Source: JALYQB01 sp035640155
GTDB taxonomy: Bacteria > Actinomycetota > Actinomycetes > Mycobacteriales > Pseudonocardiaceae
Assembly (NCBI GenBank): GCA_035640155.1
Contig: DASQWR010000036.1
Location: 1 to 9,923 of the forward strand
Direction of reading: 5' to 3'
DNA length: 9,923 bases
Made by a program: the position numbers and the translations under genes. Under the pieces are notes generated by a model that saw only the letters and a list, made by a program, of their open reading frames with translations, had not been told where the DNA came from and made no database searches. Below, piece after piece: positions 1 to 6,373 of the stretch (its first letter is position 1; the number at the start of each line of letters is the position of its first letter).

Positions 1-846
1 CAGGAGTTCCTCTTCGGCCGGGACATGGCGGCGCTGCGGGTACGCCGCCCGACTCACGAGCCGCGAGCGCGTCACCACGTCACCCACGTCGTGCAGCTGG
101 CCGGCGCCCTGGTCGCGACGGGCCACGCCTACCAGCGCGCCGGCTCGGTGTACTTCCGCGGCGCTCAGGTCGCGGCGCGGGCCGGACTCAGCCGCGAGCA
201 GGCCACCGCGTTATGCGCCGAGTACGGCGACGCCCCCGACGATCCGCATCGCGACGACCCCCTCGACGTCGCCGTCTGGCGCGCGTCGACCGGCGCCGAG
301 CCCGGATGGCCGAGTCCGTGGGGACGCGGCCGGCCGGGCTGGCACGCCGAGTGCGCCGCGATGGCGCTGGCGGCGCTCGGTCCCGCGGTCGACGTGCTGG
401 CCGGCGGGGCGGACCTCGCCTTCCCGCACCACGCCTACCAGGCCGCGATGGTGCAGGCGGCCACCGGCGTCGCACCGTTCGCCCGCGCGGCGTTTCCCGT
501 CGGCACAGTGCGGGTGGGCGGCGTGAAGATGGCGAAGTCCACCGGCAACCTGGTGCTGGTGGCCGATCTGCTCCGGGACTACCCACCCGCGGTGGTGCGC
601 CTGCTGCTGCTGGACCGGCGCTGGGACGCGCCGTGGGAGCACCACGGCGCCGACCTCCCGGGTGCCGCGGCTCGACTCGACCGGCTCTACGCGGCGGCGG
701 GCACCCCGGGGAGCTCTCCGGCCGGAGTCGAGGCCGTCACCGCGGCGCTGGTGGACGACCTCGACGTCCCGCGCGCACTCGCCGTGGCCGAGGACGCCGG
801 TGGGGACGCTGCCCGGCTGCTGGTGCGCACCCTGGCGCTGGACTGA
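1..846 (+). CDS. CysRS/MshC-family cysteine ligase, 5'-partial
   Basis: This is the C-terminal 281 residues of a class I cysteine-activating enzyme; the N-terminus lies upstream of the window. Visible landmarks are GWHAEC (about visible residues 113-118), GGADLAFPHH (135-144) and KMAKS (176-180), a KMSKS-loop variant with Ala for Ser. The zinc-site Cys and His are kept, but the Glu of the CysRS HHENE motif is replaced (HHAYQ). The protein ends soon after DDLDVPRAL, so it lacks the long helical and anticodon-binding tail of true CysRS. That end, and the segment DPLDVAVWRA...PSPWGRGRPGWH, look more like MshC, the mycothiol ligase joining cysteine to glucosaminyl-inositol. I infer an MshC-like paralogue or the MshC itself; a divergent CysRS remains possible. 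Membership of the superfamily is secure, the exact substrate is not. Confidence 0.85.
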   Translation, partial: QEFLFGRDMAALRVRRPTHEPRARHHVTHVVQLAGALVATGHAYQRAGSVYFRGAQVAARAGLSREQATALCAEYGDAPDDPHRDDPLDVAVWRASTGAEPGWPSPWGRGRPGWHAECAAMALAALGPAVDVLAGGADLAFPHHAYQAAMVQAATGVAPFARAAFPVGTVRVGGVKMAKSTGNLVLVADLLRDYPPAVVRLLLLDRRWDAPWEHHGADLPGAAARLDRLYAAAGTPGSSPAGVEAVTAALVDDLDVPRALAVAEDAGGDAARLLVRTLALD

Positions 847-903
847 GCCGGCCAGAGGCGCTGGACTGGGCCGGCTAGACGCACTGGACTGGGCCGGCTA
901 CAG
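835..903. repeat. Three tandem copies of a 23-bp unit
   Basis: Copies lie at 835-857, 858-880 and 881-903, each exactly 23 bp and built on a core like CTGGACTGGGCCGGCTA. Copy 1 contains the TGA of the upstream ligase (GACTGA where the other copies have GACTGG). Copy 3 contains the TAG, read on the minus strand, of the convergent microprotein. Since 23 is not a multiple of 3, each copy is read in a different frame. This suggests local duplication at the end of the ligase gene. Confidence 0.85.
846..876. terminator. Possible bidirectional stem-loop terminator
   Basis: AGCCGGCC (846-853) is the exact reverse complement of GGCCGGCT (869-876), giving an 8-bp GC-rich stem with a 15-nt loop immediately at the stop of the ligase gene. 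A second GGCCGGCT at 892-899 could pair instead. There is no U tract, as is common for actinobacterial terminators. The hairpin is symmetrical and sits between convergent genes, so it could act for both. The function is inferred from sequence alone. Confidence 0.4.
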
Positions 904-990
904 GAAGATCAGGAGCAGGACGGCGGTCAGCACGACCGAGATCAGCAGGGAGCCGAGGCAACCGAGGCGATTGGAGAAGAAGAAGAACAC
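898..990 (-). CDS. 30-residue hydrophobic membrane microprotein
   Basis: A GTG-started frame on the minus strand encodes 30 residues: a run of four Phe, then SNRLGCLGSLL, then a hydrophobic segment ending LLLIFL. It would form a single transmembrane helix (about residues 9-30) after a short FFFFSNR head. An AAGGAG ribosome binding site lies 12 nt upstream of the GTG, slightly long but usable. From memory, very similar FFFF-x-NRLGCLGS microproteins occur in many actinobacterial genomes, which supports a real gene; I could not verify this by search. The stop codon lies in the third copy of the 23-bp repeat. It is convergent with the ligase gene and divergent from the Holin-X operon. The function is unknown. 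Confidence 0.72.
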   Translation of the reverse strand: MFFFFSNRLGCLGSLLISVVLTAVLLLIFL

Positions 991-1065
991 GGGGTGGCCA
1001 CGCTCCTTGTCTCGATCCTTCGGACGAAATGTCAATCTACAAGATTGGCGGCGGCCGGGGTGGGG

Positions 1066-1071
1066 TACGTT
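1066..1071 (+). promoter_or_regulatory. Candidate -10 box for a leaderless transcript
   Basis: TACGTT fits the actinobacterial TANNNT -10 pattern and ends 7 nt before the ATG at 1079. No Shine-Dalgarno sequence lies between it and that ATG. Transcription starting at or next to the ATG would give a leaderless mRNA, which is common in actinobacteria. No good -35 element is visible at the usual distance. Confidence 0.35.
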
Positions 1072-1078
1072 TCACGGC

Positions 1079-1492
1079 ATGAGCGAGGTGAACAGGAAGG
1101 CGGACCCGGGCGAGCTGTCCACGGGGGAGCTGGTCAGCCAGCTGTCCGAGCAGGTCTCCCACCTGGTCCGCGACGAGCTTCGGCTGGCGCAGGCTGAGCT
1201 GAAACAGAAGGGCAAGCGGGCCGGGATCGGCGCCGGACTGGCGGGTGCCGGAGGCCTGCTCTCGCTGTACGGAGTGAGCGCACTGGTGGTCGCGGTGGTC
1301 GCGGCGCTGGCGCTGGTACTGCCGGTGTGGGCGGCTGCGCTGATCGTCGGCGCCGTCCTGCTGCTGAGCGCTGGGCTGCTGGCGCTGGCCGGGATCGGCC
1401 AGGTGAAGCGCAGCACGCCGCTCACGCCGGATGAGGCGATCGCGAGCACCAAACGCGACATCGAGACCGTCAAGGAGAGCACAAAGCGATGA
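1079..1492 (+). CDS. Holin-X (phage holin superfamily III) family membrane protein
   Basis: This 137-residue protein has the pattern of the actinobacterial Holin-X family (PF07332). A polar N-terminal amphipathic helix contains STGELVSQLSEQVSHLVRDE and a lysine-rich turn KQKGKR (residues 42-47). Two hydrophobic segments follow (about 55-80 and 84-107), then a charged C-terminal tail. Despite the family name, these proteins are normally chromosomal and there is no lysis gene nearby. An envelope role is likely but unproven. The ATG at 1079 is chosen because the family motif begins soon after it and the longer upstream frame has no coding character. The stop overlaps the next start as ATGA, so it is translationally coupled to the DUF3618 gene. 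Confidence 0.88.
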   Translation: MSEVNRKADPGELSTGELVSQLSEQVSHLVRDELRLAQAELKQKGKRAGIGAGLAGAGGLLSLYGVSALVVAVVAALALVLPVWAAALIVGAVLLLSAGLLALAGIGQVKRSTPLTPDEAIASTKRDIETVKESTKR

Positions 1493-1854
1493 GCTCCCCC
1501 ACCGACCCCGCCCCGACCGGTTCGGCATCCCCCGAGGCAGCGGAGCTGCGCCAGGACATCGAGCAGGTTCGCGGCGAGCTGGCCGACACGGTCAACGCGC
1601 TGGCAGCGAAGGCCGATGTCAAAGCCCGGGCACAGGACAAGGCCCAGGAATTCAAGACACAGGCGATCCAGACAACGAACCAGGTGCGCGCCCAGGCCCC
1701 CGAGACCGCCCAACAGCTGGCCGGGGCAGCACAGCAGAAGGTCCAGCAGCTGGTTCAGGAAAAGCCTGGCGCGGCGGCGGGTGCGGCGGCGGCCGTGTTC
1801 GGGTTGCTGATCCTCCGCCGTCGCCGGCGGCGGCGACGGAAGAACCGCTCGTGA
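1489..1854 (+). CDS. DUF3618 domain-containing membrane-anchored protein
   Basis: This 121-residue protein carries the DUF3618 signature near its N-terminus: AELRQDIEQVRGELADTVNA (about residues 18-37) followed by LAAKADVKARA. A Gln/Ala-rich helix, probably coiled-coil, spans about 45-92. The C-terminus is a short hydrophobic segment (about 95-109) ending in a run of eight Arg and KNRS, suggesting a C-terminal membrane anchor with the Arg run on the cytoplasmic side. An AAGGAG ribosome binding site (1472-1477) inside the Holin-X gene precedes the ATG by 11 nt, and the start overlaps the Holin-X stop. DUF3618 and Holin-X genes commonly sit together in actinobacteria, which supports both calls. 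The molecular function is unknown. Confidence 0.88.
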   Translation: MSSPTDPAPTGSASPEAAELRQDIEQVRGELADTVNALAAKADVKARAQDKAQEFKTQAIQTTNQVRAQAPETAQQLAGAAQQKVQQLVQEKPGAAAGAAAAVFGLLILRRRRRRRRKNRS

Positions 1855-1858
1855 CGCT

Positions 1859-1952
1859 GCGCTCGGACTCGGCGTCGATCTCGGCACCGAGCAGCACGAT
1901 GTAGCAGGTACAGCCACCGCAGGAGCACGACGACTCCGGCCAGCCACCCCAG
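1859..1952 (-). pseudogene. Remnant of a BrkB/YihY-family membrane protein C-terminus
   Basis: On the minus strand, one frame (1952 down to 1905) reads LGWLAGVVVLLRWLYL and a second frame (1903 down to 1859) reads YIVLLGAEIDAESER. Joined, they match the typical last transmembrane helix and tail of the YihY/BrkB family (pattern LLxWLYLSxxxxLLGAExNAExER). The two halves are out of frame, and the two residues normally between them are absent. This fits a deletion of about 5 bp. Nothing upstream of position 1952 continues the family, because the asparagine synthetase gene starts there. It sits behind the Holin-X/DUF3618 pair, where an envelope gene would be expected. It appears to be a fossil rather than a functional gene. 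Confidence 0.6.
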
Positions 1953-1985
1953 CACCGAGTGCGCTCTTGGGGTTGAATGGATGGA

Positions 1986-3524
1986 GTGTGCGGAATCGTC
2001 GCTGCCTTCGGTAAGGTCGACCTCGACAAGTGCCAGCGGATGCTCGGCCGGATTGCCCACCGGGGGCCCGACGACACCGGTGAGCTCCGGCTCGACCGGG
2101 CGTGGCTCGGCCACCAACGACTCTCGATCGTCGACGTCAGCGGCGGCTGCCAGCCGTTGGCCGACGGCGCCGGGACCGCGTGGATCGTGGGCAACGGGGA
2201 GATCTACAACCACGCGGAGCTCAGCGCCGGGTTGCCCGCGGGAGTCGTGCGGACCCGGTCGGACACCGAGGCGGCATTGCATCTGGTGATGCGGGACGGG
2301 CCGGCAGCGGTGCGGGAGCTGCTCGGCATGTTCGCCCTGGTGATGGCCACCGTGGACGGTGGCGGCCTGGCCGCGCGGGACCCGATGGGCATCAAGCCGC
2401 TGTACTGGGTACGAGGCGAGCGCAGCACCCTGTTCGCCAGCGAGCTGCGTGCCTTCGATGCCGGTGACCGTCCCCGGGTCGCTTCCTTCCCACCCGGGTG
2501 CATCTGGACGCCGGCCGGCGGTCTGGTGCGCTACGCCGACGCGGTGCCCGTCGAGGTCCGGCCGCCACGCCGCGCTCGCCAGCCGCAGTGGGACGCGGCG
2601 GTGCTCGACGAGATGCGCGGCGCCGTGGTCACTGCGGTGCAGCGCCGGATGATGAGCGACGTCGGGGTGGGTGTCTTCCTCTCCGGCGGGCTGGACTCCG
2701 CGATCGTGGCCGCGATCGCCGCGAAGGAAGCCCACCGCCGCGGTGACCAGTTGCCCACCTTCGCCGTCGGCACCGAGGGCAGCGGCGACCTGCTCGCGGC
2801 GCGCTGCGTCGCCGAGCACATCGGCAGCGACCACCACGAGGTGGTGGCCACACCTGAGTCGATCGGCGAGGCGCTGGACCACGCGGTGGAGGTCATCGAG
2901 CACTTCGATCCCGCGCTGGTCCGCAGCGCGGTGCCCAACCTGCTGCTGGCCAGGGAGTCGGCGAAGAAGGTCAAGGTGGTGCTCACCGGCGAGGGCGCGG
3001 ACGAGCTGTTCGCGGGCTACGACTACCTCCACTGCCCCGAGTTCGCCGACCCGGAGGCCCTGCACGGCGAGCTGGTGCGCAGCCTCGAGCAGCTGCACCA
3101 CCTCAACCTGCAGCGCTGCGACCGCGCCACGATGTACTTCGGGCTGGAGGCCCGGGAGCCGTTCCTGGACCCCGAGGTGGTGCGCACCGCGTTGGCGCTG
3201 CCGCCGGAGTGGAAGTCACTTGACGGCGGCCGGCCGGAGAAGGCCCTGCTGCGGGACTGCTTCTCCGGCTGGTTGCCCGAGGACCTGCTGCGCCGGGGCA
3301 AGGAGCAGTTCGGCGACGGTTCCGGTGCCGGTGAGGTGCTCGCCGCGCTGGGCGCGGCAAAGGCGGCAAAGGCCGAGCGGGCCGCCCCCGAACGGGCGCA
3401 GGTCGTGGCACCGGACGGCTGGGCGCTGCGCAGCGACGAGGAGACGTTGTACTACGAGATCTGGCAGCGGCACTTCGCCGGTGTGCGCCCCGACGCCACT
3501 CTGGGCCGCTTCGCCACCGCGTGA
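1986..3524 (+). CDS. asnB: Asparagine synthetase (glutamine-hydrolysing), AsnB type
   Basis: It converts aspartate, glutamine and ATP to asparagine, glutamate, AMP and pyrophosphate in the cytoplasm. The 512-residue protein has both domains. The N-terminal Ntn glutaminase has nucleophile Cys2, HRGPDD (25-30), QRLSIVD (44-50), NGEIYNH (70-76), RSDTE (91-95) and RDPMGIKPLY (131-140). The C-terminal synthetase has the PP-loop SGGLDS (233-238), GEGADELFAGY (335-345), GLEAREPFLD (386-395) and RGKEQFGDG (437-445). The GTG at 1986 is chosen because it puts the catalytic Cys directly after the initiator; the ATG at 1977 would add three residues before it. All key residues are intact, and the length is a little under E. 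coli AsnB (554). It is convergent with an amidohydrolase. A specialised amide-forming AsnB homologue remains possible. Confidence 0.92.
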   Translation: MCGIVAAFGKVDLDKCQRMLGRIAHRGPDDTGELRLDRAWLGHQRLSIVDVSGGCQPLADGAGTAWIVGNGEIYNHAELSAGLPAGVVRTRSDTEAALHLVMRDGPAAVRELLGMFALVMATVDGGGLAARDPMGIKPLYWVRGERSTLFASELRAFDAGDRPRVASFPPGCIWTPAGGLVRYADAVPVEVRPPRRARQPQWDAAVLDEMRGAVVTAVQRRMMSDVGVGVFLSGGLDSAIVAAIAAKEAHRRGDQLPTFAVGTEGSGDLLAARCVAEHIGSDHHEVVATPESIGEALDHAVEVIEHFDPALVRSAVPNLLLARESAKKVKVVLTGEGADELFAGYDYLHCPEFADPEALHGELVRSLEQLHHLNLQRCDRATMYFGLEAREPFLDPEVVRTALALPPEWKSLDGGRPEKALLRDCFSGWLPEDLLRRGKEQFGDGSGAGEVLAALGAAKAAKAERAAPERAQVVAPDGWALRSDEETLYYEIWQRHFAGVRPDATLGRFATA

Positions 3525-3558
3525 GCTGTTCACACCCCGGGAGTTGTGCGCACCCCGT
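3523..3558. repeat. 18-bp tandem duplication between convergent genes
   Basis: Units at 3523-3540 and 3541-3558 match at 14 of 18 positions and share GAG-TGT-CACACCCC-type spacing. The second unit contains the palindrome GTGCGCAC (3546-3553). A weaker third unit runs into the end of the nitrilase gene. The array fills the gap between the convergent asnB and nitrilase stops. No strong terminator hairpin is visible here. Confidence 0.5.
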
Positions 3559-3561
3559 GAG

Positions 3562-4413
3562 TCACTGGTCACCGCCCTCGTCCAGTAGGCGGTCGATCTC
3601 GCGCCGCAGCAGCCCGAGCCGCGCCTCCCGGACCAGCGGTATGTCGCGCCGCCGCCGCCGGACGTTGGCGATGTCGATCTCGACGGTGAGCAGCTGCTCC
3701 TCTCCCTCGGCCGCCTCGGTGATCACCTCACCCCACGGGTCGACGACGTGCGAGCCACCCCAGAAGTCCAACCCGCCCTCGGTGCCCACCCGGTTCACGA
3801 ACACCACGTACAGCTGGAACATCCGCCCGTAGAAGCGGGTGATGTTCCGCCAGTAGCTCGAGGAGCTGTACCGCTCGGGGTACAGGCTCTGCGCGCTGCA
3901 GGTCGGGATCAGCAGCACCAGGGCACCGTCCTGGGCGGCGATGAACGCCAGCTGCGGCTGCCACGCATCGTTGCAGATCAGCGCGGCCGCCCGGTGTCGC
4001 CCGCTCATCACCGGGAACGCGCGCGAGGACTGCCCCGGCAGAAAGTGCTTGCGCTCCTCGAACGTCGCGTAGTTCGGCAGGTAGAGCTTGCGGTGCACGT
4101 GCACGAGCAGGCCGTCCTCGAAGTAGGCGGCGCTGTTGTAGCAGTGCAGACCGTGGGACTGCGCCTCGGCGAACCCGATCAGCATCCCCGCCCGCCGGGT
4201 GAGCTTGGCGAGCCGCTGCATCCGCGGGTCGTCCGGAAGGATCGACGGGTCGTCCGCGACGTCCCCGATCGAGTAGCCGCTCAGGTGCAGCTCCGGGAAG
4301 ACGACGAGGTCGGAGCCGTCCCGAGCGGCGTCCACCAGCACCCGCTCGGCTCGTTCCACGTTGGCGTCCACATCACCGAGCCGGGAGTCGACCTGGGCAA
4401 GGGTGATGCGCAT
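3562..4413 (-). CDS. Carbon-nitrogen hydrolase (nitrilase superfamily)
   Basis: This 283-residue protein belongs to the nitrilase/amidase superfamily, whose members hydrolyse amide or nitrile C-N bonds. The catalytic triad is visible: Glu41 in VVFPELHLSGY, Lys109 in HRKLYLPNY and Cys147 in AALICNDAWQP. The stretch KLYLPNYATFEERKHFLPG resembles stand-alone amidases related to the glutaminase domain of NAD synthetase, so a carboxamide or ureido substrate is more likely than a nitrile. The length is typical for a single-domain member. The ATG at 4413 is preceded by GGAGG at a good distance; in-frame sequence further upstream shows no family similarity. It is convergent with asnB, so both may act in amide nitrogen metabolism. 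The substrate cannot be named from sequence. Confidence 0.88.
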   Translation of the reverse strand: MRITLAQVDSRLGDVDANVERAERVLVDAARDGSDLVVFPELHLSGYSIGDVADDPSILPDDPRMQRLAKLTRRAGMLIGFAEAQSHGLHCYNSAAYFEDGLLVHVHRKLYLPNYATFEERKHFLPGQSSRAFPVMSGRHRAAALICNDAWQPQLAFIAAQDGALVLLIPTCSAQSLYPERYSSSSYWRNITRFYGRMFQLYVVFVNRVGTEGGLDFWGGSHVVDPWGEVITEAAEGEEQLLTVEIDIANVRRRRRDIPLVREARLGLLRREIDRLLDEGGDQ

Positions 4414-4606
4414 CGCGACCTCCGTGCTCGTCGTCCGGGTTGCCGCGGCAGGATGGCGCACGGCTCGGGGCTCGTACAACACCAGGACGCTCGCGCCGGT
4501 CTGCGGCCAGGGGTGCTCGTGGAGCTTAGGGGCGGTGCTCTCGCGGTGCGACGACGGAATGCCTCGCCTCCCTCCCCCGGGCGTGGCCGCTCCACCCTGG
4601 AGGGGC

Positions 4607-6100
4607 TCAGGGATTCTTGCGCTCCAGCGGGTGCACCGCGGGGCCTTCGAGCACCGCACCGTCGACATCGAAGCGGGAGCCGTGGCACGGGCAGTCCCAG
4701 CTGCGCTCGGCCCCGTTGAACCGCAGCAGGCACCCGAGGTGCGTGCACCGCAGCGAGACGGCGTGCAGCGTACCGGCCTCGTCCCGGTAGACCCCGGTCT
4801 TGCCCGCACCGTCGTGGACGACCCGGGCCTCCCCCGCGGGCACCTCGTCTGGCGAGGTGGCCTGCGCGGGGGTGAGCCGGTCCCGGACGAGGTCGACGCC
4901 GACCTTCGCGTTCATCCGGACCAGGGTGGGCGCCGAGCGCGGCGAGAGCCGGTTCGGGCTGAAGCGTGCCGCCCAGGGGTTGGTCCGGCCGGCGAGCAGG
5001 TCGGAGAGGATCATCGCGCCGAGGGTGCCACCGGAGAGACCCCACTTCGCGAAGCCCGACATGACGAACAGCCGGGACGAGCCGGGGACGTAGGGCCCGA
5101 TCATCGGCAGCTTGTCATACGGCGAGGGATCCTGCGCGGACCACCGGTGGGTGATCTCCTCGACGTCCCAGTGCTCGCGGGCGAAGTCCTCCAGCCGGCG
5201 GTACCGCTCCTCGCCGACGCCGTGGGCACCGGTGGGGTGGCCCTGCCCGCACAAGATGAGCAGGTCACCGTAGGAACGCACCGACCACTTCGGGCTCGAC
5301 GCGTTGATGGACAGCCCCCGCGGGGGCTGCCCCCGGAGCCGGGCGGCGATGCAGTACGACCGCTCCGCCTCCAGCCGGGCAAAGTAGAACCCGCGGTTGA
5401 ACAGCGGGTAGTGCGTCGCCACGACAACCCGGTCCGCGGTGATGGTTCCGCTGCTGGTGTCCACCCGGCTGGGTTCGTCCTCGTGCAGGGCCAGCGCCCG
5501 CGTCCCCTCGAAGACCCGTGAGCCGTCGCCGTCGATCGCCGCCGCCAGCCCCTGGGCGTACCGCACTGGGTGAAACTCGATCTGGTCGTCCAGCCGGATC
5601 GCGCCGGTCACCGGAAACGGCAGGTCCACGGTGTCGGTGAGCACCGTCGGCAGGCCGGCCTCCTGCGACGCGCTGGCCTCTTCCCCGATGGTGCGCAGCT
5701 CGCTGGGACTGGTGGCGTAGGTGTAGGCGGGGCGGCGGTGCAGGTCGCAGTCGATGCCCTCCGCAACCAGCGCCGCGACCTTCTCCACGGCGGCAAGGCT
5801 GCCCGCGGCGTAGTCGGCTGCCGCAGCGGCGTCGTGCTGGCGGCGGATCGTCGAGTACTTCGTGGACTGCAGGGCACTGACCTTGGCGGTGCTGTTGCCG
5901 GTCACCCCGCCCCCGATGCGGGCGGCCTCGATCAACGCGACTCGCGCGCCCTCGCGCTTGCACAGCAGCGCGGTGGTGAGGCCGCTGATGCCCCCGCCGA
6001 GGACGGCGACGTCGTACGTCTGGTCGCCCTGCAACGCGGGATAGCCCGCAGTCCCCATGGCTTCGAGCCACAGGGACTGCGTCGCGGTCGTGGTCTTCAC
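4607..6100 (-). CDS. FAD-dependent oxidoreductase with C-terminal Rieske [2Fe-2S] domain
   Basis: This 497-residue two-domain protein starts with a DAO-type FAD domain. The dinucleotide-binding motif is VAVLGGGISGL (31-41) with the acidic strand end at VALIEA, followed by GGGVTGNSTAKVSALQ. The C-terminal Rieske domain has CTHLGC (452-457) and CPCHGSRFD (470-478). Cys452, His454, Cys470 and His473 would bind the cluster, and Cys457 and Cys472 could form the disulfide seen in high-potential Rieske proteins. The arrangement matches Bacillus YhfW-like proteins. The GTG at 6100 is chosen because it overlaps the stop of the DUF2795 gene as GTGA, indicating translational coupling; no other strong ribosome binding site is seen. 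It probably oxidises an amine or similar small substrate, but the substrate is unknown. No signal peptide is apparent. Confidence 0.9.
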   Translation of the reverse strand: MKTTTATQSLWLEAMGTAGYPALQGDQTYDVAVLGGGISGLTTALLCKREGARVALIEAARIGGGVTGNSTAKVSALQSTKYSTIRRQHDAAAAADYAAGSLAAVEKVAALVAEGIDCDLHRRPAYTYATSPSELRTIGEEASASQEAGLPTVLTDTVDLPFPVTGAIRLDDQIEFHPVRYAQGLAAAIDGDGSRVFEGTRALALHEDEPSRVDTSSGTITADRVVVATHYPLFNRGFYFARLEAERSYCIAARLRGQPPRGLSINASSPKWSVRSYGDLLILCGQGHPTGAHGVGEERYRRLEDFAREHWDVEEITHRWSAQDPSPYDKLPMIGPYVPGSSRLFVMSGFAKWGLSGGTLGAMILSDLLAGRTNPWAARFSPNRLSPRSAPTLVRMNAKVGVDLVRDRLTPAQATSPDEVPAGEARVVHDGAGKTGVYRDEAGTLHAVSLRCTHLGCLLRFNGAERSWDCPCHGSRFDVDGAVLEGPAVHPLERKNP

Positions 6101-6309
6101 CCGGTCGGGCCGCCCAGCTCGTCGTCCTGACCCAGCGCGTGCATGACGGCGTTCGGGCCGTCGAACTGGTCCTTGTCCAGCCCACGCAGCGCCTCGACGA
6201 GGTCGCGATCCGCGCCGTTGCTCTCGGCGTGCTTCGCGAGGTCGTCGGGGCCACCGGGGTAGTCGAAACCCTTGAGCGACTTCTGTACTTCGGTCACCTG
6301 AAATCCCAT
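6097..6309 (-). CDS. DUF2795 domain-containing small protein
   Basis: This 70-residue protein has the DUF2795 pattern: an N-terminal EVQKSLKGFDYPGGPDDLAK (7-26), an acidic helix in which DRDLVEALRGL is prominent, and FDGPNAVMHAL (49-59). The repeated helix-turn-helix-like arrangement (LKGxDYP...LxxxAxxxGA...xxALxxLxxxxFxGPxxVxxAL) is typical of the family, which is common in actinobacteria and of unknown function. The ATG at 6309 is chosen because the conserved segment begins immediately after it; a G-rich run just upstream may serve as a ribosome binding site. Its TGA overlaps the GTG of the FAD-Rieske gene by 4 bp, so the two are very likely co-expressed. Confidence 0.85.
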   Translation of the reverse strand: MGFQVTEVQKSLKGFDYPGGPDDLAKHAESNGADRDLVEALRGLDKDQFDGPNAVMHALGQDDELGGPTG

Positions 6310-6337
6310 GCCCCCGGGATGCCCCCTGCACCACGTT

Positions 6338-6373
6338 CCATGCGCGGGCCCGAGCAACCGTTCGATCTCTACG
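6338..6373 (-). pseudogene. Out-of-frame remnant of the acyl-CoA ligase hinge and C-terminal domain
   Basis: Immediately after the stop of the acyl-CoA ligase frame, the +1 frame reads VEIERLLGPAHG. This matches the segment expected next in the family (SSVEVERVLYRHPA). The distance from the conserved hinge is exact: the intact family has 11 residues between the KD of the hinge and the VE, and so does this locus if one extra base near 6374 is removed. The remaining roughly 110 residues of the C-terminal domain are missing, because the DUF2795 gene begins at 6309. Confidence 0.6.

Noticed and set aside
835..903. The tandem repeats as a CRISPR array
   Set aside because: Units are directly adjacent with no unique spacers and there are no cas genes.
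1030..1035. TTGACA on the minus strand as a -35 box for the microprotein
   Set aside because: No acceptable -10 box occurs at 16-19 bp from it.
1079..1492. Holin-X as evidence of a prophage
   Set aside because: No lysin, capsid, integrase or attachment site is present, and this family is usually chromosomal in actinobacteria.
1977..1985. ATG start for asnB
   Set aside because: It would put three residues before the catalytic Cys, which must be at the N-terminus after Met removal.
1755..3101. Long open minus-strand frame opposite asnB
   Set aside because: It is the antisense shadow of a GC-rich gene with intact motifs on the plus strand. Only the 1905-1952 part outside asnB shows family similarity, and that is reported as a remnant.
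4414..4809. N-terminal extension of the nitrilase frame
   Set aside because: The strong GGAGG and the family N-terminus both mark 4413 as the start; the extension overlaps the end of the FAD-Rieske gene.
3748..5521. Long open plus-strand frames across the nitrilase and FAD-Rieske genes
   Set aside because: They run opposite well-supported genes and have no recognisable domain.
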